Positions 1 through 7,569 of a stretch of DNA of 12,124 nucleotides are shown in pieces. The stretch comes from Ruminococcus sp. (lineage in GTDB: Bacteria > Bacillota > Clostridia > Oscillospirales > Ruminococcaceae). The notes beneath the pieces were generated by a model. The model was not told the origin of the DNA and did not search any database. It saw only the letters and a program-made list of their open reading frames with translations. Both the position numbers and the translations under genes were made by a program. Location of the stretch: NCBI GenBank assembly GCA_019417865.1, contig DYCW01000035.1, forward strand, positions 11,347 through 23,470, read 5' to 3'. Each line of letters starts with the position of its first letter. The stretch's first letter is position 1.

Positions 1-1205
1 CAGAAGACGGCATTTATTATGAAATTACAGAACAGAATACCATTCGGATTATTGGTGCAAAATCGTCCCTTGCTGAAATGCAGATTCCATCTGAAATTGA
101 CGGCATTCCCGTCACACAGATTGGAGATTATGCATTTTTGGATCATACCCGTCTGCGTTCTATCGTTCTTCCGGATTCTTTGCAGGAAATTGGAAACTAT
201 GCTTTTTTGGATTGCAGCCGCTTGGAATCCATACAAATTCCAGCTACTTTACAGAATGTGGGGTGGGGAATTTTATCCGATACCCCCTGGCTAACGGAAC
301 AGGAGGAGGAATATGTCATCATCGGCAATCAGATTTTGATTGCGTATAAAGGCACTTCAGAGCATGTTGTGATTCCGGAGGGCGTGCGTGTAATAGCCGG
401 CTTTACATTTGAGAAGAATATGACCATACAGTCTGTGCAACTGCCGGATTCTTTGACTTCTCTGAATGCCTATGCCTTTGCGGGCTGCCGGAATTTGCAG
501 ACAGTACAGTTACCGTTTGGTTTACAGTGGATTGGAGACAATGCTTTTTTTGAGTGCAAACAGCTGCAGCAGCTTACGATACCGGATAGTGTGACAGAGA
601 TTGGGGAGCGGGCATTTTATCAGTGTACCGCTCTGCAAACGGTTTGTTTGCCAAATGGACTGCGGGAAATCAGTTCCGGCTTGTTTTATTGTTGTGCAGC
701 GTTGAAAGAAATTCAGCTGCCGGATTCTGTGGAATCTATTGCTGCGATGGCATTTCAAAACTGTACCTCGCTCAGAAGTGTGGTTCTCTCAGAGCATGTT
801 TATAGTATTGGGCAGGATGCGTTTGCAAACTGTGATAGTTTACAGCAGATTGTGCTGAAAAATGCAAATTGTATCTTGTTTCAGACAGAAACGACATTTC
901 CAGTACAGGCAATTGTTGTTTCAGAAAACAGCGGTTCTGTGAAAACATATGCAGACAGCTATCAGAGAGCGTTTGTTGATCTGCCTGTTTTGTATGGGGA
1001 TGTGGATGGAGATGGGAATGTTATGGTAGAGGATGCGGTTTTGATTTTGACTGCCTATGCAAGAAGCAGTGCTGGATTGCAGAGTCAGCTCTCTGATCGG
1101 CAGAAAATTGCCGCAGATTATAATCAGGACGGTAGTATTCAGGTAGAGGATGCCGTTTCTGTACTGACTTATTATGCAAGACGTTCTGCCGGATTGGAGG
1201 GTTGA
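1..1205 (+). CDS. Leucine-rich-repeat (BspA-type) surface protein with C-terminal dockerin, 5' partial
   Basis: The reading frame is open from base 3, so the N-terminus with any signal peptide lies outside the window; the ATG at 78 is internal. About nine or ten LRR_5/BspA-type repeats of roughly 23 residues fill bases 90-860, each with a core like IGxxAFxxCxxLxxIxLPxSV. One irregular segment near bases 285-430 interrupts them. A spacer of about 40 residues leads to a type I dockerin (about 996-1202) with two EF-hand-like calcium loops, DVDGDGNVMVED and DYNQDGSIQVED, each followed by a DAV..LT.YAR helix. Dockerins bind cohesin modules on scaffoldins or the cell wall; BspA repeats usually mediate adhesion or protein binding. 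The inferred role is a secreted, cohesin-anchored binding protein. I see no catalytic domain, but one could lie in the missing part. The protein ends with TGA at 1203-1205. It is functionally unrelated to the rpsL operon that follows, and I see no convincing terminator between them. Confidence 0.9.
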   Translation, partial: EDGIYYEITEQNTIRIIGAKSSLAEMQIPSEIDGIPVTQIGDYAFLDHTRLRSIVLPDSLQEIGNYAFLDCSRLESIQIPATLQNVGWGILSDTPWLTEQEEEYVIIGNQILIAYKGTSEHVVIPEGVRVIAGFTFEKNMTIQSVQLPDSLTSLNAYAFAGCRNLQTVQLPFGLQWIGDNAFFECKQLQQLTIPDSVTEIGERAFYQCTALQTVCLPNGLREISSGLFYCCAALKEIQLPDSVESIAAMAFQNCTSLRSVVLSEHVYSIGQDAFANCDSLQQIVLKNANCILFQTETTFPVQAIVVSENSGSVKTYADSYQRAFVDLPVLYGDVDGDGNVMVEDAVLILTAYARSSAGLQSQLSDRQKIAADYNQDGSIQVEDAVSVLTYYARRSAGLEG

Positions 1206-1253
1206 AAAATACGGTGAAAATGAAAAAAGTTTGTTAATTTTTGAAAAACCGAC

Positions 1254-1282
1254 TTGACAAAGAAGAATTGCCATATTATAAT
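1254..1282 (+). promoter_or_regulatory. Sigma-A promoter of the rpsL operon
   Basis: A -35 box TTGACA (1254-1259) and a -10 box TATAAT (1277-1282) are separated by exactly 17 bp. Both hexamers match the consensus at every position, as expected for a heavily expressed ribosomal protein operon. The start of transcription should be near 1289-1290, giving a leader of about 50 nt. At the very start of that leader, TGTGGC (1292-1297) can pair with GCCGCA (1301-1306) with one G-U pair, which may stabilise the 5' end. Confidence 0.92.
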
Positions 1283-1339
1283 GATTAACTGTGTGGCATC
1301 GCCGCATGAAAAAAGTAAAATCAGAAAAGGAGGAAACAT

Positions 1340-1762
1340 ATGCCAACGTTTAACCAGTTAGTCCGTAAGGGAAGAAAAGTTCAGGCTGTTAAGTCCACTG
1401 CACCGGCTCTGCAAAAGGGTTACAATGCAAAGAAGAAGGTAACAACCAATCAGAGTTCTCCGCAGAAGAGAGGCGTCTGCACCGCTGTCCGTACCGCTAC
1501 ACCGAAGAAGCCGAACTCTGCAATGCGGAAAATCGCCAGAGTTAAGCTGACCAACGGTTACGAAGTAACTTCGTATATCCCGGGTATCGGTCACAACCTG
1601 CAGGAACACAGCGTGGTTTTGATCCGTGGCGGCCGTGTTAAGGATCTGCCGGGTGTTCGTTACCACATCATCAGAGGTACTCTGGATGCACAGGGCGTTG
1701 CAAACAGAATGCAAGCTCGCTCCAAGTACGGTGCCAAGAGACCGAAGGCTGGCAAGAAGTAA
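1340..1762 (+). CDS. rpsL: 30S ribosomal protein S12
   Basis: S12 sits at the decoding centre of the 30S subunit and controls translational accuracy. The 140-residue product contains the family core, including [10 protein letters not shown] (residues 55-64), GHNLQEHS (84-91) and [14 protein letters not shown] (96-109), and ends in the usual SKYG..RPKA tail. A 13-residue segment (about 28-40) before PQKRGVC is absent from the E. coli protein but typical of Firmicutes. Lysines 56 and 101, equivalent to E. coli K43 and K88 where streptomycin-resistance changes occur, are wild type. D102 is the residue that is methylthiolated in some bacteria. The start is set by AGGAGG at 1328-1333, six bases before ATG. 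It is the first gene of the rpsL-rpsG-fusA unit. No rpoB, rpoC or L7Ae-family gene precedes it, unlike in many Firmicutes. Confidence 0.98.
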   Translation: MPTFNQLVRKGRKVQAVKSTAPALQKGYNAKKKVTTNQSSPQKRGVCTAVRTATPKKPNSAMRKIARVKLTNGYEVTSYIPGIGHNLQEHSVVLIRGGRVKDLPGVRYHIIRGTLDAQGVANRMQARSKYGAKRPKAGKK

Positions 1763-1968
1763 GCCAAAGCCGATCATTGAAAACAGGAATTACAACTACC
1801 ACAGGAAGCATGTGGAGATCATATAGATGTCCGAAGGGACAGCGATCCTCTGCATTGGCTTCTGACGGTCGGCAAGTGAAAAACTTGCTTGAACGAGTAC
1901 CTGTGAATTCACGCAAGACGGCAGAAATTGCCGGAAGCAAGCAAATAATGTGAAGGAGGGAAGCGAAA
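1763..1968 (+). other. Structured rpsL-rpsG intercistronic spacer
   Basis: This 206-base spacer separates two genes that are probably co-transcribed. No terminator with a T-run is present. Three small perfect hairpins can be read: TGTCC (1828-1832) with GGACA (1837-1841) around a GAAG loop; GCAAGT (1872-1877) with ACTTGC (1883-1888) around GAAAA; and CGGCA (1919-1923) with TGCCG (1929-1933) around GAAAT. The rpsG ribosome binding site AAGGAGGG (1953-1960) follows the last hairpin. In E. coli, S7 represses the str operon by binding the S12-S7 intercistronic mRNA, so a similar role is possible here. That is an inference from position, not from a recognised motif. Confidence 0.45.
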
Positions 1969-2439
1969 ATGCCAAGAAGAGGTAAAATCGCAAAACGTGA
2001 CGTGCTGGAGGATCCAATTTACAAATCCAAGCTCGTAACCCGTCTGATCAACAATGTGATGATTGACGGTAAGAAGGGCGTTGCACAGAAGATAGTTTAC
2101 GGTGCATTTGACATCGTTTCGGAAAAGACTGGCAAGGAAGCATTGGAAATGTTTGAACAGGCAATGGAAAATGTAATGCCAGTTCTGGAAGTAAAGGCTC
2201 GCCGTATGGGCGGTGCTACGTATCAGGTTCCGATGGAAGTTCGGCCAGAGCGTCGGCAGACACTGGGTCTCCGTTGGATTACCAAGTACGCCAGACTGCG
2301 GAACGAGAAGACAATGAAGGAACGTCTTGCAGGAGAAATCCTCGATGCACTGAACAATACCGGCGGTGCATGCAAGAAGCGTGACGATACCCATAAGATG
2401 GCAGAAGCAAACAAGGCGTTTGCACACTATCGCTGGTAA
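1969..2439 (+). CDS. rpsG: 30S ribosomal protein S7
   Basis: S7 is a primary assembly protein of the 30S head and contacts E-site tRNA and mRNA. The product is 156 residues, the normal family length. It starts [10 protein letters not shown], carries the family signature around [19 protein letters not shown] (the rRNA-binding beta-hairpin region, about residues 78-96), and ends with AFAHYRW. ATG at 1969 is preceded by AAGGAGGG (1953-1960) at eight bases. It follows rpsL after an unusually long spacer and precedes fusA by 36 bases, consistent with one transcript. S7 is the usual autoregulator of this operon in E. coli; whether it is here is unknown. Confidence 0.98.
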   Translation: MPRRGKIAKRDVLEDPIYKSKLVTRLINNVMIDGKKGVAQKIVYGAFDIVSEKTGKEALEMFEQAMENVMPVLEVKARRMGGATYQVPMEVRPERRQTLGLRWITKYARLRNEKTMKERLAGEILDALNNTGGACKKRDDTHKMAEANKAFAHYRW

Positions 2440-2475
2440 TCACACTGCCTTTGTAAGAGAAATAGGAGGATTACT

Positions 2476-4551
2476 ATGGCAAGAGATTGTTCCCTGGAAA
2501 ATACAAGAAATATTGGCATCATGGCACATATTGATGCTGGTAAGACAACCACCACGGAGCGTATCTTGTTCTATACTGGTATCAACCATAAGATCGGTGA
2601 AACCCACGAGGGTGCATCGACAATGGACTGGATGGAACAGGAAAAGGAAAGAGGTATTACCATTACCTCTGCTGCAACTACCGCATATTGGGGCGGCCAC
2701 AGAATCAATATCATCGACACACCGGGACACGTTGACTTTACAGTAGAAGTAGAACGTTCTCTTCGTGTATTGGATGGCTCTGTTACTGTATTCTGTGCAA
2801 AGGGCGGCGTAGAACCGCAATCTGAAACCGTTTGGAGACAGGCTGATAAGTATCAGGTTCCGAGAATGGCGTATGTCAACAAGATGGACATCATGGGTGC
2901 GAATTTTTATCGTGTTGTGGAAATGATGCACGACAGACTGAAGTGTAATGCTGTGCCGATTCAGCTGCCAATTGGTTCGGAAAGCGATTTCAAGGGCATT
3001 ATTGACTTGGTTGAAATGAAGGCTTATGTTTACTACGATGACCTTGGAAAAGATATTCGTGTGGAAGAAATTCCGGACGATATGAAGGAAAAGGCTGAGG
3101 AATATCATGCTTCTCTGATGGAACACGTTGCCGAGCAGGACGATGAATTGATGGAAAAGTACTTCGCTGAAGAAGAAATCACCATTGATGAAATCAAAGC
3201 CTGCATTCGGAAGTCTACGATTGCCAATACTATGGTACCGGTTGTTTGTGGTACTTCTTATAAAAATAAGGGCGTACAGAAGCTGCTGGATGCGATTGTA
3301 GATTATATGCCGTCTCCACTGGATGTACCAGCTATTAAGGGTACCAATCCGGATACGGGAGAGGAAGAGTGCCGTCATTCTTCTGATGAAGAACCGTTCT
3401 CGGCTCTGGCATTTAAGATTGCAACAGACCCATTCGTTGGAAAGCTCTGCTTCTTCCGTGTTTATTCCGGTACTGTAGCAGCAGGTTCGACTGTGTTGAA
3501 TGCTACTAAGGATAACAGAGAGAGAATGGGACGTATTCTGCAGATGCACTCCAACCACAGAAAAGATATCGAAACTGTTTATGCTGGTGATATTGCGGCT
3601 GCGGTTGGTCTGAAGAACACGACAACTGGTGATACACTCTGTGATGAAAAGCATCCGATTATTCTGGAATCCATGGAATTCCCAGAACCGGTTATTCAGC
3701 TTGCAATTGAGCCGAAGACCAAGGCTGGTCAGGAAAAGATGGGTATCGCTCTAGCGAAACTGGCAGAAGAAGACCCGACTTTCAAAACCTATACGGATGA
3801 AGAAACTGGTCAGACTATTATTGCAGGTATGGGCGAGCTGCATTTGGATATCATTGTAGACCGTCTGCTGCGTGAATTTAAGGTAGAAGCAAATGTTGGT
3901 GCTCCGCAGGTATCCTATAAAGAAACCATTAAGGGCAATGCCGATGTGGATTATAAGTATAAGAAGCAGTCTGGTGGTAGCGGTCAGTATGGTCATGTTA
4001 AGATTCGTGTGAAGCCGAACGAATCTGGTAAGGGCTACGAATTCATCAACAAGATTGTCGGTGGTTCTATTCCGAAGGAATATATTCCGGCTGTTGACGC
4101 TGGTATTCAGGGTGCAATGCAGGCTGGTATTCTGGCTGGTTATCAGGTCGTTGATGTTTCTGTAGAACTGTATGACGGTTCTTACCACGAAGTAGACTCT
4201 TCTGAAATGGCATTTAAGATCGCTGGTTCTATCGCATTCAAGGAAGCAATGCGGCAGGCACAGCCAGTTTTGATGGAACCGATTATGAAGGTTTCTGTTA
4301 TTGTGCCGGATGAATATGTTGGTACGGTAATCGGCGACCTCAGTTCCCGCCGTGGTCAGATTCAGGGTCAGGAGACCAGAACTGGTACGGTACAGGTAGA
4401 TGCTTTGGTGCCGCTGTCTGAAATGTTCGGTTACACCAATGACCTGCGTTCTAATACACAGGGCCGTGGTCAGTACACCATGGAGCCGCATAGCTACCAG
4501 GAAGTACCGAAGAACATTGCTGAAAAGATTATGGCTGCCAGAAAGAAGTAA
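2476..4551 (+). CDS. fusA: Elongation factor G
   Basis: EF-G is the cytoplasmic GTPase that drives tRNA-mRNA translocation and, with RRF, ribosome recycling. The 691 residues match the usual length. GTPase motifs are in order: AHIDAGKT (17-24, P-loop), RGITIT (59-64, switch I with T62), DTPGH (81-85, with catalytic His85), NKMD (135-138), and a G5 region reading CGTSYKNKG (258-266) where many EF-Gs have CGSAFKNKG. Domains II to V follow without interruption, including [10 protein letters not shown] in domain IV and the [11 protein letters not shown] region near the C-terminus. TAGGAGG at 2463-2469 sets the ATG at 2476. It is the last gene of the rpsL-rpsG-fusA unit, because a terminator and a new promoter lie before tuf. 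I see nothing suggesting the second EF-G paralogue family. Confidence 0.98.
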   Translation: MARDCSLENTRNIGIMAHIDAGKTTTTERILFYTGINHKIGETHEGASTMDWMEQEKERGITITSAATTAYWGGHRINIIDTPGHVDFTVEVERSLRVLDGSVTVFCAKGGVEPQSETVWRQADKYQVPRMAYVNKMDIMGANFYRVVEMMHDRLKCNAVPIQLPIGSESDFKGIIDLVEMKAYVYYDDLGKDIRVEEIPDDMKEKAEEYHASLMEHVAEQDDELMEKYFAEEEITIDEIKACIRKSTIANTMVPVVCGTSYKNKGVQKLLDAIVDYMPSPLDVPAIKGTNPDTGEEECRHSSDEEPFSALAFKIATDPFVGKLCFFRVYSGTVAAGSTVLNATKDNRERMGRILQMHSNHRKDIETVYAGDIAAAVGLKNTTTGDTLCDEKHPIILESMEFPEPVIQLAIEPKTKAGQEKMGIALAKLAEEDPTFKTYTDEETGQTIIAGMGELHLDIIVDRLLREFKVEANVGAPQVSYKETIKGNADVDYKYKKQSGGSGQYGHVKIRVKPNESGKGYEFINKIVGGSIPKEYIPAVDAGIQGAMQAGILAGYQVVDVSVELYDGSYHEVDSSEMAFKIAGSIAFKEAMRQAQPVLMEPIMKVSVIVPDEYVGTVIGDLSSRRGQIQGQETRTGTVQVDALVPLSEMFGYTNDLRSNTQGRGQYTMEPHSYQEVPKNIAEKIMAARKK

Positions 4552-4561
4552 TGCACATTGG

Positions 4562-4592
4562 AAAAGTACAGAAGAAAAATCTGTATTTTTTT
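4562..4592 (+). terminator. Probable intrinsic terminator after fusA
   Basis: TACAGA (4567-4572) pairs with TCTGTA (4580-4585) around a seven-base A-rich loop. The stem can extend outward through a G-U pair and four A-T pairs to 4562/4590. Seven T residues run from 4586 to 4592. The stem is AT-rich, so it may be leaky and let some transcripts continue into tuf. Confidence 0.6.
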
Positions 4593-4602
4593 CAAAAAAG
4601 GC

Positions 4603-4631
4603 TTGCATTTTTCTTGGAAATCTGGTACAAT
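4603..4631 (+). promoter_or_regulatory. Extended -10 promoter of tuf
   Basis: TTGCAT (4603-4608, three of six consensus bases) lies 17 bp before TACAAT (4626-4631, five of six). TGG directly upstream of the -10 (4623-4625) gives an extended -10 element, which compensates for the weak -35. It lies just after the fusA terminator, so tuf can be transcribed separately from the str genes. Confidence 0.75.
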
Positions 4632-4686
4632 AGTCTTATCACATATCACGGCATGAGCAAGAATAATTTTTAGGAGGATTTTTCCA

Positions 4687-5886
4687 ATGGCAAAGGCTAA
4701 ATTTGAAAGAAACAAACCACATGTAAACATTGGTACCATTGGTCACGTTGACCACGGTAAAACCACTCTGACTGCTGCCATCACTAAGACTCTGGCACTG
4801 AAGGGTCAGGCACAGTACGAAGCTTACGATATGATCGATAAGGCTCCGGAAGAAAGAGAACGTGGTATTACAATCAATACAGCTCACGTTGAATATGAAA
4901 CAGATGCACGTCACTATGCACACGTTGACTGCCCAGGACATGCTGACTATGTAAAGAACATGATTACGGGTGCGGCTCAGATGGACGGTGCAATCCTGGT
5001 AGTTGCTGCTTCTGACGGCCCGATGGCACAGACCAAGGAGCACATCCTGCTGGCTCGTCAGGTAGGCGTACCGGCAATTGTTGTATTCATGAACAAGGCT
5101 GACCAGGTTGACGATCCGGAACTGCTCGAACTGGTAGAAATGGATATTCGTGAAACGCTGTCCGAATATGAATTCCCGGGCGATGATATTCCGATTATCA
5201 CTGGTTCTGCTCTGGCTGCTCTGGAAGCTCCAGATGATCTGTCTGATCCGGCTTACAAGCCGATCCTGGAACTGATGGATGCTGTTGACAGCTACATTCC
5301 GACTCCGGAACGTGACGATGCAAAGCCATTCCTGATGCCGATCGAAGATACCATGACAATTTCTGGTCGTGGTACCGTTGTTACTGGCCGTGTAGAAAGA
5401 GGAAAGCTGAACGTCAACGAAACCGTTGAAATCGTTGGTTTGACCGATGAAAAGCTGTCCACTGTTGTAACTGGTATTGAAATGTTCAGAAAGACTCTGG
5501 ATTTCGCAGAAGCTGGTGACAACATCGGTGCTCTGCTGCGTGGTATTACCAGACAGCAGGTTGAAAGAGGACAGGTTCTCTGCAAGCCGGGTTCCATTCA
5601 TCCGCACACCAAGTTCAAGGGTCAGGTTTACGTTCTGAAGAAGGAAGAAGGCGGCCGTCATACACCGTTCTTCAACAACTACAGACCGCAGTTCTATTTC
5701 AGAACAACTGACGTAACCGGTATCATTACTCTGCCGTCTGACGTTGAAATGTGCACACCGGGCGACAACGTTGAAATGTCTGTTGAACTGATCGCTCCGA
5801 TCGCGATCGAAGAAGGTCTGCGTTTCGCTATCCGTGAGGGTGGTAGAACGGTTGGTTCCGGCGTTGTAACTTCTGTGATTGAATAA
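4687..5886 (+). CDS. tuf: Elongation factor Tu
   Basis: EF-Tu carries aminoacyl-tRNA to the ribosomal A site as a GTP complex. The 399-residue length fits the family. GTPase motifs are GHVDHGKTT (19-27), [13 protein letters not shown] (60-72, with T63), DCPGH (82-86, with catalytic His86), NKAD (137-140) and GSA in the G5 region. Domain II ([14 protein letters not shown]) and domain III (ending [10 protein letters not shown]) are intact. Some positions differ from the commonest bacterial sequence: GPMAQTKEH rather than GPMPQTREH, NKAD rather than NKCD, and SGRGTVV rather than TGRGTVA. None touches a catalytic residue. AGGAGG (4672-4677) lies nine bases before ATG. The gene has its own promoter and terminator, so it is a single-gene unit between the str and dcw clusters. 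Whether a second tuf exists elsewhere cannot be seen. Confidence 0.98.
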   Translation: MAKAKFERNKPHVNIGTIGHVDHGKTTLTAAITKTLALKGQAQYEAYDMIDKAPEERERGITINTAHVEYETDARHYAHVDCPGHADYVKNMITGAAQMDGAILVVAASDGPMAQTKEHILLARQVGVPAIVVFMNKADQVDDPELLELVEMDIRETLSEYEFPGDDIPIITGSALAALEAPDDLSDPAYKPILELMDAVDSYIPTPERDDAKPFLMPIEDTMTISGRGTVVTGRVERGKLNVNETVEIVGLTDEKLSTVVTGIEMFRKTLDFAEAGDNIGALLRGITRQQVERGQVLCKPGSIHPHTKFKGQVYVLKKEEGGRHTPFFNNYRPQFYFRTTDVTGIITLPSDVEMCTPGDNVEMSVELIAPIAIEEGLRFAIREGGRTVGSGVVTSVIE

Positions 5887-5923
5887 TCGTAATATGTGAT
5901 AAGGTGCGGATTTTTCGCATAAG

Positions 5924-5959
5924 AAAAGGAGAATGGACGTTTGTCTGTTCTCCTTTTTT
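5924..5959 (+). terminator. Strong intrinsic terminator of tuf
   Basis: AAAAGGAGAA (5924-5933) pairs with TTCTCCTTTT (5948-5957). The stem continues inward through two G-U pairs and GAC/GTC (5936-5938/5943-5945) to a GTTT tetraloop, about 15 bp in all. A six-T run (5954-5959) follows. This separates tuf from mraZ. A second small inverted repeat, TGCTC (5961-5965) with GAGCA (5973-5977), has no T-run and is not called a terminator. Confidence 0.92.
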
Positions 5960-6056
5960 GTGCTCATTTTTCGAGCAGAAATCAAAATTGTAGAAAATGC
6001 ACAAAAAACACATCTTTTTGATTCTATTTTTTTAGCTCTTTTCCATCGTTCTCTTA

Positions 6057-6085
6057 TTGATTTTTTTGTGAGAATCGTGTATAAT
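6057..6085 (+). promoter_or_regulatory. Sigma-A promoter of the mraZ (dcw) operon
   Basis: TTGATT (6057-6062, four of six) and a perfect TATAAT (6080-6085) are spaced by 17 bp. Transcription should start near 6092. The MraZ-type repeats begin there, directly over the start of transcription, so a bound protein would block initiation or clearance. Confidence 0.85.
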
Positions 6086-6092
6086 GATAACA

Positions 6093-6132
6093 TGCGGTGA
6101 AATGTGGGGAAGTTTCCCCTTTTGTGGGTGAC
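6093..6132 (+). promoter_or_regulatory. Candidate MraZ operator (10-bp-spaced G-rich repeats)
   Basis: Direct repeats occur in 10-bp register: TGCGGTGAAA (6093), TGTGGGGAAG (6103) and TGTGGGTGAC (6123). The slot at 6113 instead holds TTTCCCCTTT, which forms a perfect inverted repeat with the second unit (GGGGAA at 6106-6111, TTCCCC at 6114-6119). MraZ of E. coli and Mycoplasma is known to bind short G-rich direct repeats at about this period near its own promoter and to regulate the dcw operon. The assignment rests on repeat sequence, spacing and position, and is inferred. Confidence 0.7.
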
Positions 6133-6166
6133 CTTTCCTGTCTTTTCCCTATCTCAGACAGAAGGG
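6132..6166 (+). promoter_or_regulatory. Hairpin covering the mraZ ribosome binding site
   Basis: CTGTCT (6138-6143) pairs exactly with AGACAG (6156-6161). After a two-base bulge, CCTT (6132-6135) pairs with AAGG (6162-6165). The 3' arm contains the probable Shine-Dalgarno sequence GAAGGG (6161-6166) for the TTG start at 6178. The fold would reduce mraZ translation unless opened. Confidence 0.4.
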
Positions 6167-6177
6167 CGGCGGCAAGG

Positions 6178-6606
6178 TTGGATTCGCTGATTGGCACATA
6201 TTATCATAACATCGATGCCAAGGGCAGAATGAATTTTCCAACTAAGCTGCGAGAACAGCTCGGCAGTCCGTTCTATGTGACCAAAGGACTGGATGCACAT
6301 TGTCTGACCGTGTATTCTGCGGCAGAGTGGGAGCGGCTGGCACAAAAAGTAGCTGCCATTCCGGAATCCAAGGGGGCACAGATTAAACGCTGGCTGTTTT
6401 CCGGTGCCGGTGAAGTCATTCCAGACAAACAAGGACGTATCCTGCTTCCACAGGATTTACGGCAGTTTGCGGGTCTGGAAAAGGACGTTGTTGTCATTGG
6501 TGCCAATAATAAGGCGGAAATCTGGGATCGAACCAGCTGGGAAGCTGCCAATGCGGCAGTGGATCTGGACGAAATGATGTCTGTTCTGCGTGCATTTGGT
6601 TTCTAA
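6178..6606 (+). CDS. mraZ: Transcriptional regulator MraZ
   Basis: MraZ is a DNA-binding protein of the SpoVT/AbrB-like fold that forms rings and regulates its own dcw operon. Two half-domains are visible: YYHNIDAKGRMNFP (residues 8-21) and IPDKQGRILLP (81-91), each with the conserved D-K-GR core. The frame is open from a GTG at 6097, but that GTG lies only about five bases after the predicted start of transcription and has no ribosome binding site. Its 27 extra residues (MKCGEVSP...) do not resemble the family. TTG at 6178 gives 142 residues starting MDSLIGTYYHN, which matches the family length and N-terminus (B. subtilis is 143), with GAAGGG 11 bases upstream. This start is inferred. A CTG at 6187 is a less likely alternative. 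rsmH follows 15 bases after the stop. Confidence 0.93.
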   Translation: MDSLIGTYYHNIDAKGRMNFPTKLREQLGSPFYVTKGLDAHCLTVYSAAEWERLAQKVAAIPESKGAQIKRWLFSGAGEVIPDKQGRILLPQDLRQFAGLEKDVVVIGANNKAEIWDRTSWEAANAAVDLDEMMSVLRAFGF

Positions 6607-6621
6607 TGTAGGGAGGGTATT

Positions 6622-7569
6622 ATGACATTTCAGCATATTCCTGTGCTTTTGCAGGAAACACTTGCTGGCTTACAGATTCAGCCGGAGGGTATTTATGTAG
6701 ATGGTACGGTTGGCGGAGCTGGTCATGCTTGTGAGATTGCAAAACAGTTGCATGGCAAAGGAAGATTGATTGCTTTGGATCGAGATCCAGATGCAGTTGC
6801 AGTGGCCGCAGAACGCTTGTCTCCCTATCCGGCAACGGTTGTTCATGCCAATTATGATGAGATGGCACAGGTATTGCAGCGGTTTGAAATTGCGGCAGTA
6901 GACGGGATTTTATTGGATCTCGGTGTTTCTTCTCATCAATTGGATACTGAGGAACGTGGTTTTTCGTATCATACGGATGCACCGTTGGATATGAGGATGA
7001 GCCAAACAGGAATGACAGCAGCAGATTTAGTTAACAATTGGTCGCAGGAAGAGATTACAAGAATTTTGTTTGCTTATGGGGAGGAATCGTTTGCACGTGC
7101 GATTGCCAGAAATATTTGTCAGGCAAGGCAGGTGCAGCCGATTACAACAACGTTGCAGTTGGCGGAAATCGTCAAAGATAGCGTGCCACAGCGGGTACGT
7201 CGTGCGAAAAATCCATGTAAGCAAACGTTTCAGGCAATTCGAATTGCCGTAAACGATGAGTTTTCCCACTTGGAACGTGCATTGACGATTGCATTTTCTT
7301 GTTTGAAACCAGGCGGACGTTTGGCAGTGATTACCTTTCATTCGCTGGAAGATCGAATGGTGAAACAACAGTTTGCAAAATGGTGTCAGGGCTGCACTTG
7401 CCCACCGGATTTTCCAAGGTGCATCTGCGGTAAGGTGCCACAGGGAAAGTTAGTCAATCGGAAACCAATTGTTGCAACAGAGACAGAATTGGAGCAGAAC
7501 CGAAGAAGCCGGAGTGCAAAACTGCGTGTCATAGAAAGGAGTGCGTCGGTTGATGAAGGAAACAGATGA
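6622..7569 (+). CDS. rsmH: 16S rRNA (cytosine(1402)-N(4))-methyltransferase RsmH
   Basis: RsmH (MraW) methylates N4 of C1402 in the 16S rRNA decoding centre using S-adenosylmethionine. The 315 residues match the usual size. Seen in order are HIPVLLQE (5-12), VDGTVGGAGH (26-35, SAM-binding loop), ALDRDPDA (51-58, acidic ribose-binding site), DGILLDLGVSSHQLD (94-108), the GFS..DAPLDMRM motif, FHSLEDRMVKQQF, and a C-terminal RRSRSAKLRVIER. A cysteine cluster (WCQGCTCPPDFPRCICGK) near the C-terminus is common in this family outside the Bacillus group and could bind a metal. GGGAGG at 6611-6616 sets the ATG. The gene overlaps the ftsL-type gene by 17 bases at its 3' end, which suggests translational coupling. 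Confidence 0.97.
   Translation: MTFQHIPVLLQETLAGLQIQPEGIYVDGTVGGAGHACEIAKQLHGKGRLIALDRDPDAVAVAAERLSPYPATVVHANYDEMAQVLQRFEIAAVDGILLDLGVSSHQLDTEERGFSYHTDAPLDMRMSQTGMTAADLVNNWSQEEITRILFAYGEESFARAIARNICQARQVQPITTTLQLAEIVKDSVPQRVRRAKNPCKQTFQAIRIAVNDEFSHLERALTIAFSCLKPGGRLAVITFHSLEDRMVKQQFAKWCQGCTCPPDFPRCICGKVPQGKLVNRKPIVATETELEQNRRSRSAKLRVIERSASVDEGNR

Noticed and set aside
1206..1253. Possible terminator between the dockerin gene and the rpsL promoter
   Set aside because: Only A-rich and T-rich stretches with very weak pairing are present; no GC-containing stem.
2440..3654. 404-residue minus-strand frame opposite fusA
   Set aside because: It overlaps a certain gene over its whole length, has no recognisable domain, and has the composition of an antisense shadow.
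5961..5977. Second terminator after tuf (TGCTC/GAGCA hairpin)
   Set aside because: Five-base stem with no T-run on either strand.
4639..6093. 484-residue open frame on the minus strand opposite tuf
   Set aside because: It mirrors the strongly biased codons of tuf, has no family features, crosses the tuf promoter and terminator, and is explained as a shadow.
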